A stretch of 64,000 nt of DNA from Rhodobacterales bacterium LSUCC0031 (GTDB lineage Bacteria > Pseudomonadota > Alphaproteobacteria > Rhodobacterales > Rhodobacteraceae), in the NCBI GenBank assembly GCA_015689735.1, contig WVSP01000001.1, forward strand, positions 298,001 to 362,000, given 5' to 3'. The notes beneath the pieces were generated by a model that was not told the origin of the DNA, did no database searches, and saw only the letters and a program-made list of their open reading frames with translations. Position numbers and translations under genes: made by a program. Of this stretch, positions 48,002 to 56,434 are shown one piece after another (the stretch's first letter is position 1; the number at the start of each line of letters is the position of its first letter).

Positions 48002-49062
48002 TCGGTATAGGGGCCGGGTGCGCTTCCGGTCTCATGGGTGACCGCAGCGCGTGCAGCGGCAACCAGCCCGACCCCATCAAGCCCGCGCGCATCCATCTCC
48101 ATGATCCAATCGTCGATCACCGCCTCGCCAAGCGCTGCGATCTCGGCGGTGACTTCGGGGCTCAGGGTTGCGATGATGTTGCCTGCATCCTCCATCGCGA
48201 TGCGCCCCTCGGCATCGCCGGTATCATGCGCGCGCCCCGCCCAAGCCGAGGCCATCATCCCGGAATTGGCGTCGATCACCGCGCGCAGATCGGGTGCCAA
48301 GGCCTCATAGACGCCGCGGTTCATCGCCCAAAGGAAATAGAGGTTATAAAGCGATTGATCACCCGCCACATCGGTATGGCTGTCGATCAGCTCGTCAAAC
48401 CCGAGCGAGGGGGCCTGTTCCCAAGTGATCACGCCGCCATCGACCACACCGCGCGACAGTGCCTCGGGGAAGGCGGGAACGGGCATACCAACAGGCGTCG
48501 CCCCAAGCCGTTCCAGCAAAAGTGTGGCAGGCCGCGAGGGACCGCGCAGGCGCAGGCCCGCGAAATCGGCGACCTCTGCGATGGGGTCTTCGCGCAGATG
48601 GATCAGCCCGCGCCCATGCATATGCACGGCGATCAGATGCACATCGGCGAAATCATCCATCAAATGCTGTTGGGTGAAAAGCCACGCAGCGCGGCTGGCC
48701 TCTTCCGCCGATTTGGTGGTCATGAAGGGCAGTTCCATCGCCTCGGCCTCGGGAAAGCGACCGGGCTGGTAGCCGGGGATCACCCAGCCGCCATCGATGA
48801 CACCGTCGCGGATCAGGTCGTATTGGTCGGGTGCCGCGCCGCCTAGCTGCATAAAGGGGTAAATCTCGACCTTGATGCGCCCGTTCGATTGGTCTGCGAT
48901 CGCGTCGGCCCATGGCTGCATGAAATGCGTCGGGTTGGCGCTAGCCGGTGAAACGAAATGCTGAAAGCGTAGCGTTACCTCGGGCTGGGCCTGTTCGGCG
49001 GTTGCCGTTTGCGCAAGGAGCAGGCCAAGCAAAGCGGCGGTCAATCTATTCGCAAAGCGCAT
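47998..49062 (-). CDS. TRAP transporter substrate-binding protein (DctP family)
   Basis: A 354-residue periplasmic protein with a signal peptide (about residues 1-22, cut near TATA). It has the DctP features: FVSPASANPTHFMQPWADAI, a conserved Arg/Pro segment GLRLRGPSRP with the ligand-binding Arg, and VPAFPEALSRGVVDGG. GAGAGGGA precedes the ATG at 49062. The partner membrane subunits (DctQ, DctM) are not adjacent, so it is an orphan here. The substrate is likely an organic acid but is not known. Confidence 0.88.
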   Translation of the reverse strand: MRFANRLTAALLGLLLAQTATAEQAQPEVTLRFQHFVSPASANPTHFMQPWADAIADQSNGRIKVEIYPFMQLGGAAPDQYDLIRDGVIDGGWVIPGYQPGRFPEAEAMELPFMTTKSAEEASRAAWLFTQQHLMDDFADVHLIAVHMHGRGLIHLREDPIAEVADFAGLRLRGPSRPATLLLERLGATPVGMPVPAFPEALSRGVVDGGVITWEQAPSLGFDELIDSHTDVAGDQSLYNLYFLWAMNRGVYEALAPDLRAVIDANSGMMASAWAGRAHDTGDAEGRIAMEDAGNIIATLSPEVTAEIAALGEAVIDDWIMEMDARGLDGVGLVAAARAAVTHETGSAPGPYTD

Positions 49063-49282
49063 GTGGCATCCCTCTCGATCCAAGGTGGCGGCGGTCACCT
49101 CTGGCACATTGCCAGCGCATGTAAAGACTATGTGTCCAACCGCAAGCCTTTGCGCCCTCAATATGCTGTGGAAGGGTGCGACATCACCCCCTGATATGGT
49201 TTGCGGCCCTTGTTAACCGCTTCTCAACATGGGACAGTCCACAAAAATCGAGCAAATTTTTCGCGTTACCGACAGGCTCCCC

Positions 49283-51325
49283 ATGCAGGACGCGCAGGCG
49301 TTGTTATCCTCGGTCTTTGGCTTTTCCGCCTTTCGCCCCGGCCAGGCCGAGATCGTGGAGGCCGTGGCGTCGGGCCGCAATGTGCTCGCGATCATGCCGA
49401 CGGGCGGCGGGAAATCCCTTTGTTTTCAATTGCCCGCCTTGATGCGCGCCGGTGTGACGGTCGTTATCTCGCCCTTGATCGCGCTGATGCGCGATCAGGT
49501 GCGCGGCCTGCACGAGGCGGGGGTGGTCGCGGGGGCGCTGACCAGCGGCAATACGGCGGAAGAAACCGATGCGGTTTGGGCCGCGCTTGATGATGGGTCG
49601 CTCAAACTACTCTATATCGCGCCGGAACGCCTCGCCTCTTCTGGGACCGAACGGATGCTCCGGCGTGCAGGCGTTAGCCTGATCGCAGTCGACGAGGCGC
49701 ATTGTGTCAGCCAATGGGGCCATGATTTCCGCCCCGATTACCTGAGGATCGGGGAATTGCGGCGCGGGCTGGATGTGCCGCTTGCGGCCTTTACCGCCAC
49801 CGCCGATGCCGAAACGCGTGAAGAAATCGTCGCAAGGCTATTTGACGGGCAACAGCCCGAAACCTTTTTGCGCGGCTTTGATCGACCCAATCTGGCGCTG
49901 GCTTTCGAGGTCAAGCAAAACCCGCGCGCGCAAATCCTGTCCTATGCTGCCGCGCGCAAGGGGCAGTCGGGCATCGTCTATTGCGGCACGCGCGCCAAGA
50001 CCGAGACTTTGGCGACGGCACTGCGCGAGGCGGGCCATAGCGCCTGTCACTACCACGGCGGCATGGAGGCTGAGGAGCGGCGCATCGTCGAGGGGCGTTT
50101 CGCGACCGAGGATGGGCTCATCGTGGTCGCCACCATCGCCTTTGGGATGGGCGTGGACAAACCCGATATCCGCTGGGTAGCCCATGCCGATCTACCCAAA
50201 TCGATCGAAGGCTATTACCAGGAAATCGGGCGGGCGGGCCGCGATGGTGCGCCTGCCGACACGATGACGCTGTTTGGCCCTGACGATATCCGCTTTCGCC
50301 GCGCCCAGATCGACGAAGGGCTGGCCCCGCCCGAACGCAAGGCCGCCGATCACGCGCGATTGAACGCGCTTTTGGGTCTGGCCGAGGCGTTGGGATGTCG
50401 GCGTCAGGTGCTCTTGGGCTATTTCGGCGAGGCGGCGGCGCCTTGCGGTAATTGTGACTTGTGCCAAACCCCGCCTGAAACCTTTGATGCCACAACGCCG
50501 GTGCGCAAGGCGCTGTCGGCGATCCTGCGCACCGGCGAAAGCTTTGGTGCTGGCCATTTGATCGATATTCTGACCGGGGATGTCACCGACAAGGTGCGCG
50601 AGCGCGGGCATGACGCCTTGCCGACCTTTGGTGTCGGCACGGAATTCGACAAGCGTGGCTGGCAAGCGGTGTTTCGCCAAATGGCCGCCCATGACCTCGT
50701 GCGGCCCGACCCGGCCCGGCATGGCGCGCTGCGCATGACCGATGCCGCGCGCCCGATCCTGCGCGGTGAGGCGGGGATCACGCTGCGCCAAGACACGATC
50801 AAGGCCGCCCCCCGCCGTCCGCAGGTCAAGATGCTCGTCTCCGAGGAGGATGCGCCGCTTTTGTCGGCGCTCAAGGCCAAGCGCCGCGCCTTGGCCGAGG
50901 CCGCGCGCGTGCCGGCTTATGTCATCTTCACCGACCGCACGCTGATCGAGATGGCCGAAACCCGGCCCATGGACCTTGATCAGATGGCCCGGATCACCGG
51001 CGTCGGCGCCGCGAAGCTGGAAAGATATGGCGCGCAATTTCTGGCTGTGATCACGGGTGAGCGGCCAGATGATCTGCATCCTGCGCGGCGCAAGCTGGCG
51101 GGCCGCGATGCAGGCTCGCTTTATGACCGGCTGTTGGCGGTGCAAGCCGATCTTGCGCGTGGCGATGATGGGACAGGCAAGCACGTGACCTGTTCCTCAT
51201 CGCAACTGGCCAAGCTGGCCGCCACACGCCCTGCTGATCTATCGGGGATTGTTCGCCTTTTGGGCGACAGACGCGCGGAACGGTTCGGTGATGCCTTCCT
51301 CGCGGTGCTCCGCGCGGCAGGTTAG
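49283..51325 (+). CDS. recQ: ATP-dependent DNA helicase RecQ
   Basis: A 680-residue superfamily-2 helicase. Motif I is MPTGGGKSL, the DEAH box is VDEAHCVSQWG, motif VI lies in YYQEIGRAGRDG, then a four-cysteine zinc site (ending CGNCDLC), winged helix, and an HRDC domain (about residues 520-600) plus an extra C-terminal HRDC-like part. It unwinds recombination intermediates with RecF-pathway proteins. Homologues begin close to the ATG at 49283; 49229 is an alternative. Confidence 0.94.
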   Translation: MQDAQALLSSVFGFSAFRPGQAEIVEAVASGRNVLAIMPTGGGKSLCFQLPALMRAGVTVVISPLIALMRDQVRGLHEAGVVAGALTSGNTAEETDAVWAALDDGSLKLLYIAPERLASSGTERMLRRAGVSLIAVDEAHCVSQWGHDFRPDYLRIGELRRGLDVPLAAFTATADAETREEIVARLFDGQQPETFLRGFDRPNLALAFEVKQNPRAQILSYAAARKGQSGIVYCGTRAKTETLATALREAGHSACHYHGGMEAEERRIVEGRFATEDGLIVVATIAFGMGVDKPDIRWVAHADLPKSIEGYYQEIGRAGRDGAPADTMTLFGPDDIRFRRAQIDEGLAPPERKAADHARLNALLGLAEALGCRRQVLLGYFGEAAAPCGNCDLCQTPPETFDATTPVRKALSAILRTGESFGAGHLIDILTGDVTDKVRERGHDALPTFGVGTEFDKRGWQAVFRQMAAHDLVRPDPARHGALRMTDAARPILRGEAGITLRQDTIKAAPRRPQVKMLVSEEDAPLLSALKAKRRALAEAARVPAYVIFTDRTLIEMAETRPMDLDQMARITGVGAAKLERYGAQFLAVITGERPDDLHPARRKLAGRDAGSLYDRLLAVQADLARGDDGTGKHVTCSSSQLAKLAATRPADLSGIVRLLGDRRAERFGDAFLAVLRAAG

Positions 51326-52503
51326 CCCATCAGTTTGCGCCCCTTGCTGACGCTGTCGGGATTGCTTGCAGCGGCCATGCGGGTCAGGCCAAACGCCTGC
51401 GCCGGATCCGTGTCGAGATCTGGCAAACCCTCGCGCGACAAAAGCACCGCCACGGGACGCAAGCCCGGCACATGGCTGCACACGATCATCGCGGCCACCA
51501 TGATCGGCACCGACAAGAACATCCCCGCAATCCCCCAGACCGAGCCCCAAAAGGCCAGTGTTACGATGATGCCGAATGTCGATAGCCGCAGCGCACGGCC
51601 CATCAGCCACGGGTCGATGATGTTGCCGTTGAGGAACTGGATCGCCCCGAGCGAAAGGAAAAAGGCCAGCGTCGGCCCGGGTTCGCCCAACTGCACATAG
51701 GCCACGAAAGTCGCCAAAACAGTGGCTACGATCGAGCCTACATTAGGGATGTAGTTCAGGACAAAGGTCAAAATCCCGATCGCGACCGCCAATTCGAGGT
51801 CAAAAAGCAGGGCAACGGCATAGACCATCACCCCCGTAACCGCGCTGACCAGGGTCTTGACCAGGAGGTAGTAATTCACCCGTCGCATGATCGTGCCGAT
51901 GACGCGCTGGGCATGGGCTGCGCGCTTGGCGTTGCCGCCCATCAGGCTGGTCAGTTTGACATCGAACCACAGCCGTTCGGCGAACAGAAAGCCCACGAAC
52001 AAGATCACCAGCACCGTACCTTGCATCAGCCCACCTGCCTGACCGGCCATGGCGCCCAAGTATCCCTGCACATCGATGCTGCGAATGGCAGATGCGATGG
52101 CCGCCTCGACCTCGGGACCCATCCACGCAAAAAGGTCGGCGGCCGCCGCAGGGGCGCGGTCGGTATAGGTGAGTGTCGTGCTTAAGACCGTGTTGATCTG
52201 CGACAAGATCAGCGAACTGAGCATGAACAAGCCCGTGGAAATCAGCGCGACCGCCACGAGGCTTGCCAGCCAATTGGGAATGCCCAACGGTCCGACCTTG
52301 AGCCGCGCGATATAGCCGATGGCGTCGCTTGTCAGGCTGAAGACGATGATCGCCACGGCAAGCGAAGTCAGCAAAAAGCGCGCTTCGACCAGCAAGAACA
52401 AGATGATCGCGCCTGCGATGATCACAAGCGCCGCGGTTTGCACCCGGTTACGGCTTTGCGCCTGTGTCGGCGGGCGTGTGGGTTTGGTCGGCGTTTCGGT
52501 CAA
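51322..52503 (-). CDS. AI-2E family transporter (PF01594)
   Basis: A 393-residue membrane protein with about eight hydrophobic segments and a large periplasmic loop (about residues 95-160). The family motif GILTFVLNYIPNVGSIVATVL and the later GAIQFLNGNIIDPWLMG are clear. Members have been described as exporters of autoinducer-2 or as Na+/H+ antiporters; the function here is unknown. It starts with TTG at 52503 and has a 4-base overlap with the convergent recQ. Confidence 0.88.
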   Translation of the reverse strand: MTETPTKPTRPPTQAQSRNRVQTAALVIIAGAIILFLLVEARFLLTSLAVAIIVFSLTSDAIGYIARLKVGPLGIPNWLASLVAVALISTGLFMLSSLILSQINTVLSTTLTYTDRAPAAAADLFAWMGPEVEAAIASAIRSIDVQGYLGAMAGQAGGLMQGTVLVILFVGFLFAERLWFDVKLTSLMGGNAKRAAHAQRVIGTIMRRVNYYLLVKTLVSAVTGVMVYAVALLFDLELAVAIGILTFVLNYIPNVGSIVATVLATFVAYVQLGEPGPTLAFFLSLGAIQFLNGNIIDPWLMGRALRLSTFGIIVTLAFWGSVWGIAGMFLSVPIMVAAMIVCSHVPGLRPVAVLLSREGLPDLDTDPAQAFGLTRMAAASNPDSVSKGRKLMG

Positions 52504-52646
52504 GGTCGCATGGTCCGTTCGTCAGCTCATACTGAAGGGGCGCACGCATAATCTCAAGCGATGTTATCGCGCCCCTCGGGTTGTCCGAAAGCGCCCTTGG
52601 CGCTAGGTCCACAAACCAGAGATAATGCTGACCGGAGACAAGGCCC

Positions 52647-53429
52647 ATGTTGATCGTGATTTCCCCTGCCAAGCGCCTTGATTGGGCCAACCGTGCGGTG
52701 GAGATGACGCAACCACGGTTTCATAGCGACGCACAGGCCCTCGCGGCCGTGGCGCGGGGCTTAAGTGCGGTGGAACTGGGCGATCTGATGGGTATCTCGC
52801 CTGCCTTGGCCGAACTCAATGCCGCGCGTTTTCGTGACTTCGACGCAGGCGGTGATGATCTGCGTCCGGCGGTGCTCGCCTTTGCAGGCGACACCTATCA
52901 GGGGCTCGAGGCGGCAAGCCTTGAGCCTGATCATCTAAGGTTTGCGCAAGAGCGGCTTTGTATCTTGTCGGGGCTTTATGGTGTGTTGCGCCCCCTCGAT
53001 GGCATCCGACCCTACCGGTTGGAAATGGGCAGCAGGCTGGCCAATCCGAAAGGGGCCAATCTTTATGCCTATTGGGGCGACAAGATCGCGCGCGCACTGA
53101 ATATGCAGGGTACCGAGATGGGGACCGACACGCTGATCAATTGCGCCTCGGTCGAGTATTTCGCAGCGGTTGATCCGGCGGCGCTGTCGTTGCAGGTGAT
53201 CACGCCGCAATTCTTCGAGGATAAGCCGGGCGGCCCCAAGATTGTGAGCTTTTTTGCAAAGAAGGCGCGCGGCGCGATGGCGCGCTTCATTATCGAGCGG
53301 CGGCTGACCGATCCGGCGGGGATATTGGATTTCGATCTTGGCGGTTATGCCTATGCCCCCGATCTAAGTGCGCCCGGCAAGCCGGCCTTTTTGCGCCGCG
53401 CAGAGGCGGCATCGCAAAGCGCAGCGTGA
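52647..53429 (+). CDS. yaaA: Peroxide stress protein YaaA
   Basis: A 260-residue DUF328 protein. MLIVISPAKRLDW starts the family, and GDTYQGLEA, YGVLRPLDGIRPYRLEMG and FFAKKARGAMARFI follow. In E. coli YaaA lowers free iron during peroxide stress and protects DNA. GGAG lies about 11 bases before the ATG. It converges on the rpoE-chrR operon, placing two oxidative-stress units side by side. Confidence 0.95.
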   Translation: MLIVISPAKRLDWANRAVEMTQPRFHSDAQALAAVARGLSAVELGDLMGISPALAELNAARFRDFDAGGDDLRPAVLAFAGDTYQGLEAASLEPDHLRFAQERLCILSGLYGVLRPLDGIRPYRLEMGSRLANPKGANLYAYWGDKIARALNMQGTEMGTDTLINCASVEYFAAVDPAALSLQVITPQFFEDKPGGPKIVSFFAKKARGAMARFIIERRLTDPAGILDFDLGGYAYAPDLSAPGKPAFLRRAEAASQSAA

Positions 53430-53482
53430 ACGGTGCAGGGATGCGGGCGATCGAACGCGCGTGACAAGGGGCCTTGCACGGC

Positions 53483-53701
53483 CTATCGGCCATCTTCCTT
53501 GCTACGCAAAAGCTGCACCGCACTCCAGATCGCCGATCCACCGAAGAAAGCGGTCCCGATGATCCCGATTTCAAGTGAGGCGATGCCACTGATCCCGTTG
53601 GTGGCATAGGCCCCGATCAAAAGCGCTAACCCGCCAAGGCTAATCGCCAGCCTCAGCTTCAACTCACCCCGAGAGGGGCCGAATTTGTTGGGATTTCCCA
53701 T
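53483..53701 (-). CDS. Small two-helix membrane protein, third gene of the rpoE operon
   Basis: 72 residues: a basic N-terminus (MGNPNKFGPSRGELKLR), membrane segment one (about 18-38), a short loop, segment two (about 43-64), and a charged tail. I do not recognise a named family, though similar small proteins occur in this order. It begins 18 bases after the chrR stop on the same strand, so it is probably transcribed with rpoE and chrR. The ribosome site is weak. Confidence 0.6.
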   Translation of the reverse strand: MGNPNKFGPSRGELKLRLAISLGGLALLIGAYATNGISGIASLEIGIIGTAFFGGSAIWSAVQLLRSKEDGR

Positions 53702-53719
53702 TGGCCCAAGGCCGCCGGG

Positions 53720-54364
53720 TCAAATACGCAAGAAGACTTGCGCGATCCGTGGCAACAACCCGTCAAAGCGCAGCCGCCCATCTGTCGCCACAAGGCAGAT
53801 ACAATCCTCACCATCATCATCAGCGATGGGGGTGTGGTGGGTTTGCTGGCCTGCCACCTCAAGGTCGCCACGTTGGTAATGCCCATCTTCCGAGCTGTAG
53901 CCGCCCTGAAGCACCAACGTCATCTCGGTGCCGCGATGGCTGTGTTCGGGCATGGCTTGGCCTGCGGGAATGTACAACAAACGCGCCGTGGCATTATTGT
54001 CGGAACACAGCACGGCTTGCTTGGTACCGCGCGCGATGTTTTTCCATTTCACAGCACCCGCATCCCCGCCAACGATCTTGCGCAATGGCGCAGGAAAGAC
54101 GCCACCCATCGGCGCGCTACGCTCTGTCGGCCCCATGCGCGAGATCTTGGCAAGTGTTTGTTCCAAACTGTCGGGGGCCAATTCCACCTCGTTCAGGTCG
54201 GACAGGACGGCCCCGCCCAATTCCTCGTAGCCCGCAAGGCGGACACGCGCATCATCATTCAGCGAGACATGGGTTGCGACGACCAGATCGAATGCTTGGG
54301 GCAGCACGCCAGCGGCATAGCCCATCAACAGATCATCTGGCACATGATGGCGAATGGCGGGCAT
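53720..54364 (-). CDS. chrR: ChrR-family anti-sigma factor, with a changed N-terminal zinc site
   Basis: A 214-residue ChrR: N-terminal anti-sigma domain (about 1-85) and C-terminal cupin (about 105-200) with metal candidates His141, His143, Glu147 and His177. In R. sphaeroides the N-terminal domain binds zinc through HX24HX3CX2C. Here His7 and His32 remain but the two cysteines are Asn36 and Ala39 (HVSLNDDARV). The codons are clear on the strand (AAT and GCG). AAGGAGG lies before the ATG. It is 9 bases after rpoE and should hold RpoE inactive until singlet oxygen stress; how it folds without the cysteines is open. Confidence 0.88.
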   Translation of the reverse strand: MPAIRHHVPDDLLMGYAAGVLPQAFDLVVATHVSLNDDARVRLAGYEELGGAVLSDLNEVELAPDSLEQTLAKISRMGPTERSAPMGGVFPAPLRKIVGGDAGAVKWKNIARGTKQAVLCSDNNATARLLYIPAGQAMPEHSHRGTEMTLVLQGGYSSEDGHYQRGDLEVAGQQTHHTPIADDDGEDCICLVATDGRLRFDGLLPRIAQVFLRI

Positions 54365-54373
54365 TCGACCTCC

Positions 54374-54952
54374 TTAATTCATTGCGTGGCGCAACCTTTC
54401 CAGCGCCAACCTAATGCGAGACTTGATCGTGCCAAGGGGCAATCCTGTTTCGGCCGCGATTTCGCTATGGGTAAGATCCCCGAAATAGGCCCGTTCGATC
54501 AACTCGCGCTGCTTTTTGGGAAGCTTGCGTACCGCCTCGGCCAGTTTCGTCGACTCTTGCTGCAAGGCGATGGCATCGGCTTGATCGGGGGCATTCTCCG
54601 GCCCCCAAGGGAGATCTTCGGGTTCCGGGCGGGCATAGCGGCGCAGCAGGTCGATCTTGCGGTTGCGCGCAATCGTGAAGATCCACGTCGCGACCGATGC
54701 CCGCGACGGGTCATAAAGATGCGCTTTATGCCAGAGCGTGGCCATCACGTCTTGCATGCACTCCTCCGCTAGGGCGTGGTCCGCCCCCGACTTGATCAAG
54801 AACGCCTTTACCCTTGGGGCGAAGTGTCGAAACACTTCGGCAAAAGCCTTTTGATCGTGGTGCTGCGCAATAGAAGCCATGTTGGCCACCCAATGCGCCT
54901 CTGTCTTTTCCAATACCGTCACGGTCGGGTCACGCCTTTCTGACTGACGCAT
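54374..54952 (-). CDS. rpoE: ECF sigma factor RpoE (singlet-oxygen/ChrR-controlled type)
   Basis: About 192 residues with sigma-2 (FAEVFRHFAPRVKAFLIKSGAD, ATWIFTIARNRKIDLLRR) and sigma-4 (LPKKQRELIERAYFGDLTH, GLPLGTIKSRIRLALERLR). The linker PEPEDLPWGPEN is typical of the ChrR-linked group. An ATG at 55024 is unlikely because a sigma-E promoter would start transcription there; I use the ATG at 54952, and a GTG at 54922 is possible. It is first in rpoE-chrR-small membrane protein and appears autoregulated. Confidence 0.92.
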   Translation of the reverse strand: MRQSERRDPTVTVLEKTEAHWVANMASIAQHHDQKAFAEVFRHFAPRVKAFLIKSGADHALAEECMQDVMATLWHKAHLYDPSRASVATWIFTIARNRKIDLLRRYARPEPEDLPWGPENAPDQADAIALQQESTKLAEAVRKLPKKQRELIERAYFGDLTHSEIAAETGLPLGTIKSRIRLALERLRHAMN

Positions 54953-55029
54953 AAAAGAGATGGCCGGTACCATCCCCCACAGGGCGTCAGCTGGCTGTTC
55001 AGCGTGGTCGTTCGAGGACAGCATAGCGC

Positions 55030-55058
55030 GTTTACGGGAATATCCCTAGTCTGGATCA
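55030..55058 (-). promoter_or_regulatory. Sigma-E promoter of rpoE-chrR
   Basis: Reading leftward, TGATCC (55053-55058), an 18-base spacer, and TAAAC (55030-55034), preceded by CCCG. This fits the TGATCC-N18-TAA form described for RpoE of R. sphaeroides. The start of transcription should fall near 55023. Confidence 0.75.
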
Positions 55059-55071
55059 AAACTATTTTCTT

Positions 55072-55100
55072 TGATCTGCTTGAGTTTGCTGCCCGTATGC
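55072..55100 (+). promoter_or_regulatory. Sigma-E promoter of the FAD-oxidoreductase operon
   Basis: TGATCT (55072-55077), an 18-base spacer ending CCCG, and TATGC (55096-55100). It mirrors the rpoE promoter on the other strand, with the same -35 core, spacer length and CCCGTA at the -10. It lies about 42 bases before the ATG at 55142. Confidence 0.65.
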
Positions 55101-55141
55101 TGAATGACGCAGTTTGCTAGGCTTTTAAGGGGACATCGCCG

Positions 55142-56434
55142 ATGCCATTCGAACAACCGGCCGCCGCGCCGAAACGGATCGCCGTGATCGGCGGTGGGAT
55201 CTCGGGGATGGGGGCCGCTTATCACCTTGCCGATTCGCATAGTGTCACCTTGTTCGAGGCCGAACCGCGCTTGGGCGGCCATGCGCGCACGGTTGTCGCG
55301 GGAAAGCGGGGCGATCAGCCGGTCGATACTGGCTTTATCGTCTTCAACTATGCGAACTACCCCAACCTAACCAAGCTCTTCGCCGCCCTCGATGTGCCGG
55401 TGACGAAATCTGACATGAGTTTCGCGGCCTCGATCGGCGGTGGCAGGATCGAGTATGGGCTGCGCAGCCTTTCAGCCTTGTTTGCGCAAAAGCGTAATCT
55501 CGCCAATCCCGCTTTCCTGCGGATGGTGCGTGACCTGTTGCGCTTCAATGCGGAGGCCGAGAAGGTCGCAACCGATGCGACAATCACCTTGGGTGAACTG
55601 ATGGACCAGATGCAGATGGGCCGCTGGTTTCGTGATTACTACCTGACGCCGATCTCAGGCGCGATCTGGTCAACCCCGAAAGAAGAAATCATGGATTTCC
55701 CGGCGCAGGCCTTGGTGCGGTTTTTCCGCAACCATCACCTGATGCAGACGACGGGCCAGCATCAATGGTGGACGGTGCAGGGTGGGTCCATCGAATATGT
55801 GACCCGGCTCGAACAGGCGCTTTTGGTCAAGGGGGTCGATATCCGCGTGGCCACCCCGATCAAGACGGTCAAGCGCAGTGGCCTTGGGGCTGAAATCTTG
55901 TGCGAAGGGCATTGGGATGTCTTCGACGAGGTGGTGTTCGCCACCCATTCCGACGATAGCCTTGCCATGCTCGCCGATCCGACACCCACCGAAACCGCGG
56001 CGCTGGGTGCCGTGCGCTACCAGCCAAATACAGCGGTCTTGCATGCCGATCCGCGTGCCATGCCCAAGCGGCGGGTCACATGGTCGTCGTGGAACTACAC
56101 CGAGCGGCAAGGCCATGAGGGTGGGCCAATCGACCTGACCTATTGGATGAATTGCCTGCAACCCATCCCCGAAAGCGACCCTCTTTTCGTGACGCTGAAC
56201 AGCCGCGCGCCGATCGACGAGTCATTGATCTATGACACGGCGGAATTCCGGCATCCGGTCTATGATCTGGCCGCATTGGCCGCCCAAGGCACAGTGCGGG
56301 CAATGAACGGCCAGAACAACACATGGTTCTGCGGAGCTTGGATGAAGAACGGCTTTCACGAAGACGGGTATGCCAGCGCGCTCGACGTTGTCGCGGCGAT
56401 GGCCGCGCGCGATCAGGCGCGATTGGCTGCATGA
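55142..56434 (+). CDS. FAD-dependent oxidoreductase (amine oxidase superfamily)
   Basis: A 430-residue flavoprotein with the FAD-binding loop VIGGGISGMGAAYHL and EAEPRLGGHARTV near the N-terminus, and a C-terminal FCGAWMKNGFHEDGYASAL flavin segment. Homologues next to rpoE-chrR in related bacteria belong to the sigma-E regulon and are tied to modified fatty acids. A sigma-E-like promoter lies upstream. It overlaps the DUF1365 gene by 4 bases. The substrate is not established. Confidence 0.88.
   Translation: MPFEQPAAAPKRIAVIGGGISGMGAAYHLADSHSVTLFEAEPRLGGHARTVVAGKRGDQPVDTGFIVFNYANYPNLTKLFAALDVPVTKSDMSFAASIGGGRIEYGLRSLSALFAQKRNLANPAFLRMVRDLLRFNAEAEKVATDATITLGELMDQMQMGRWFRDYYLTPISGAIWSTPKEEIMDFPAQALVRFFRNHHLMQTTGQHQWWTVQGGSIEYVTRLEQALLVKGVDIRVATPIKTVKRSGLGAEILCEGHWDVFDEVVFATHSDDSLAMLADPTPTETAALGAVRYQPNTAVLHADPRAMPKRRVTWSSWNYTERQGHEGGPIDLTYWMNCLQPIPESDPLFVTLNSRAPIDESLIYDTAEFRHPVYDLAALAAQGTVRAMNGQNNTWFCGAWMKNGFHEDGYASALDVVAAMAARDQARLAA

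Noticed and set aside
49213-49227. CtrA-like TTAA-N7-TCAA upstream of recQ
   Set aside because: One half mismatched, no reason to expect CtrA control of recQ, and such patterns are frequent by chance.
50192-51184. 330-codon leftward frame inside recQ
   Set aside because: Antisense shadow of the helicase; no domain or ribosome site.
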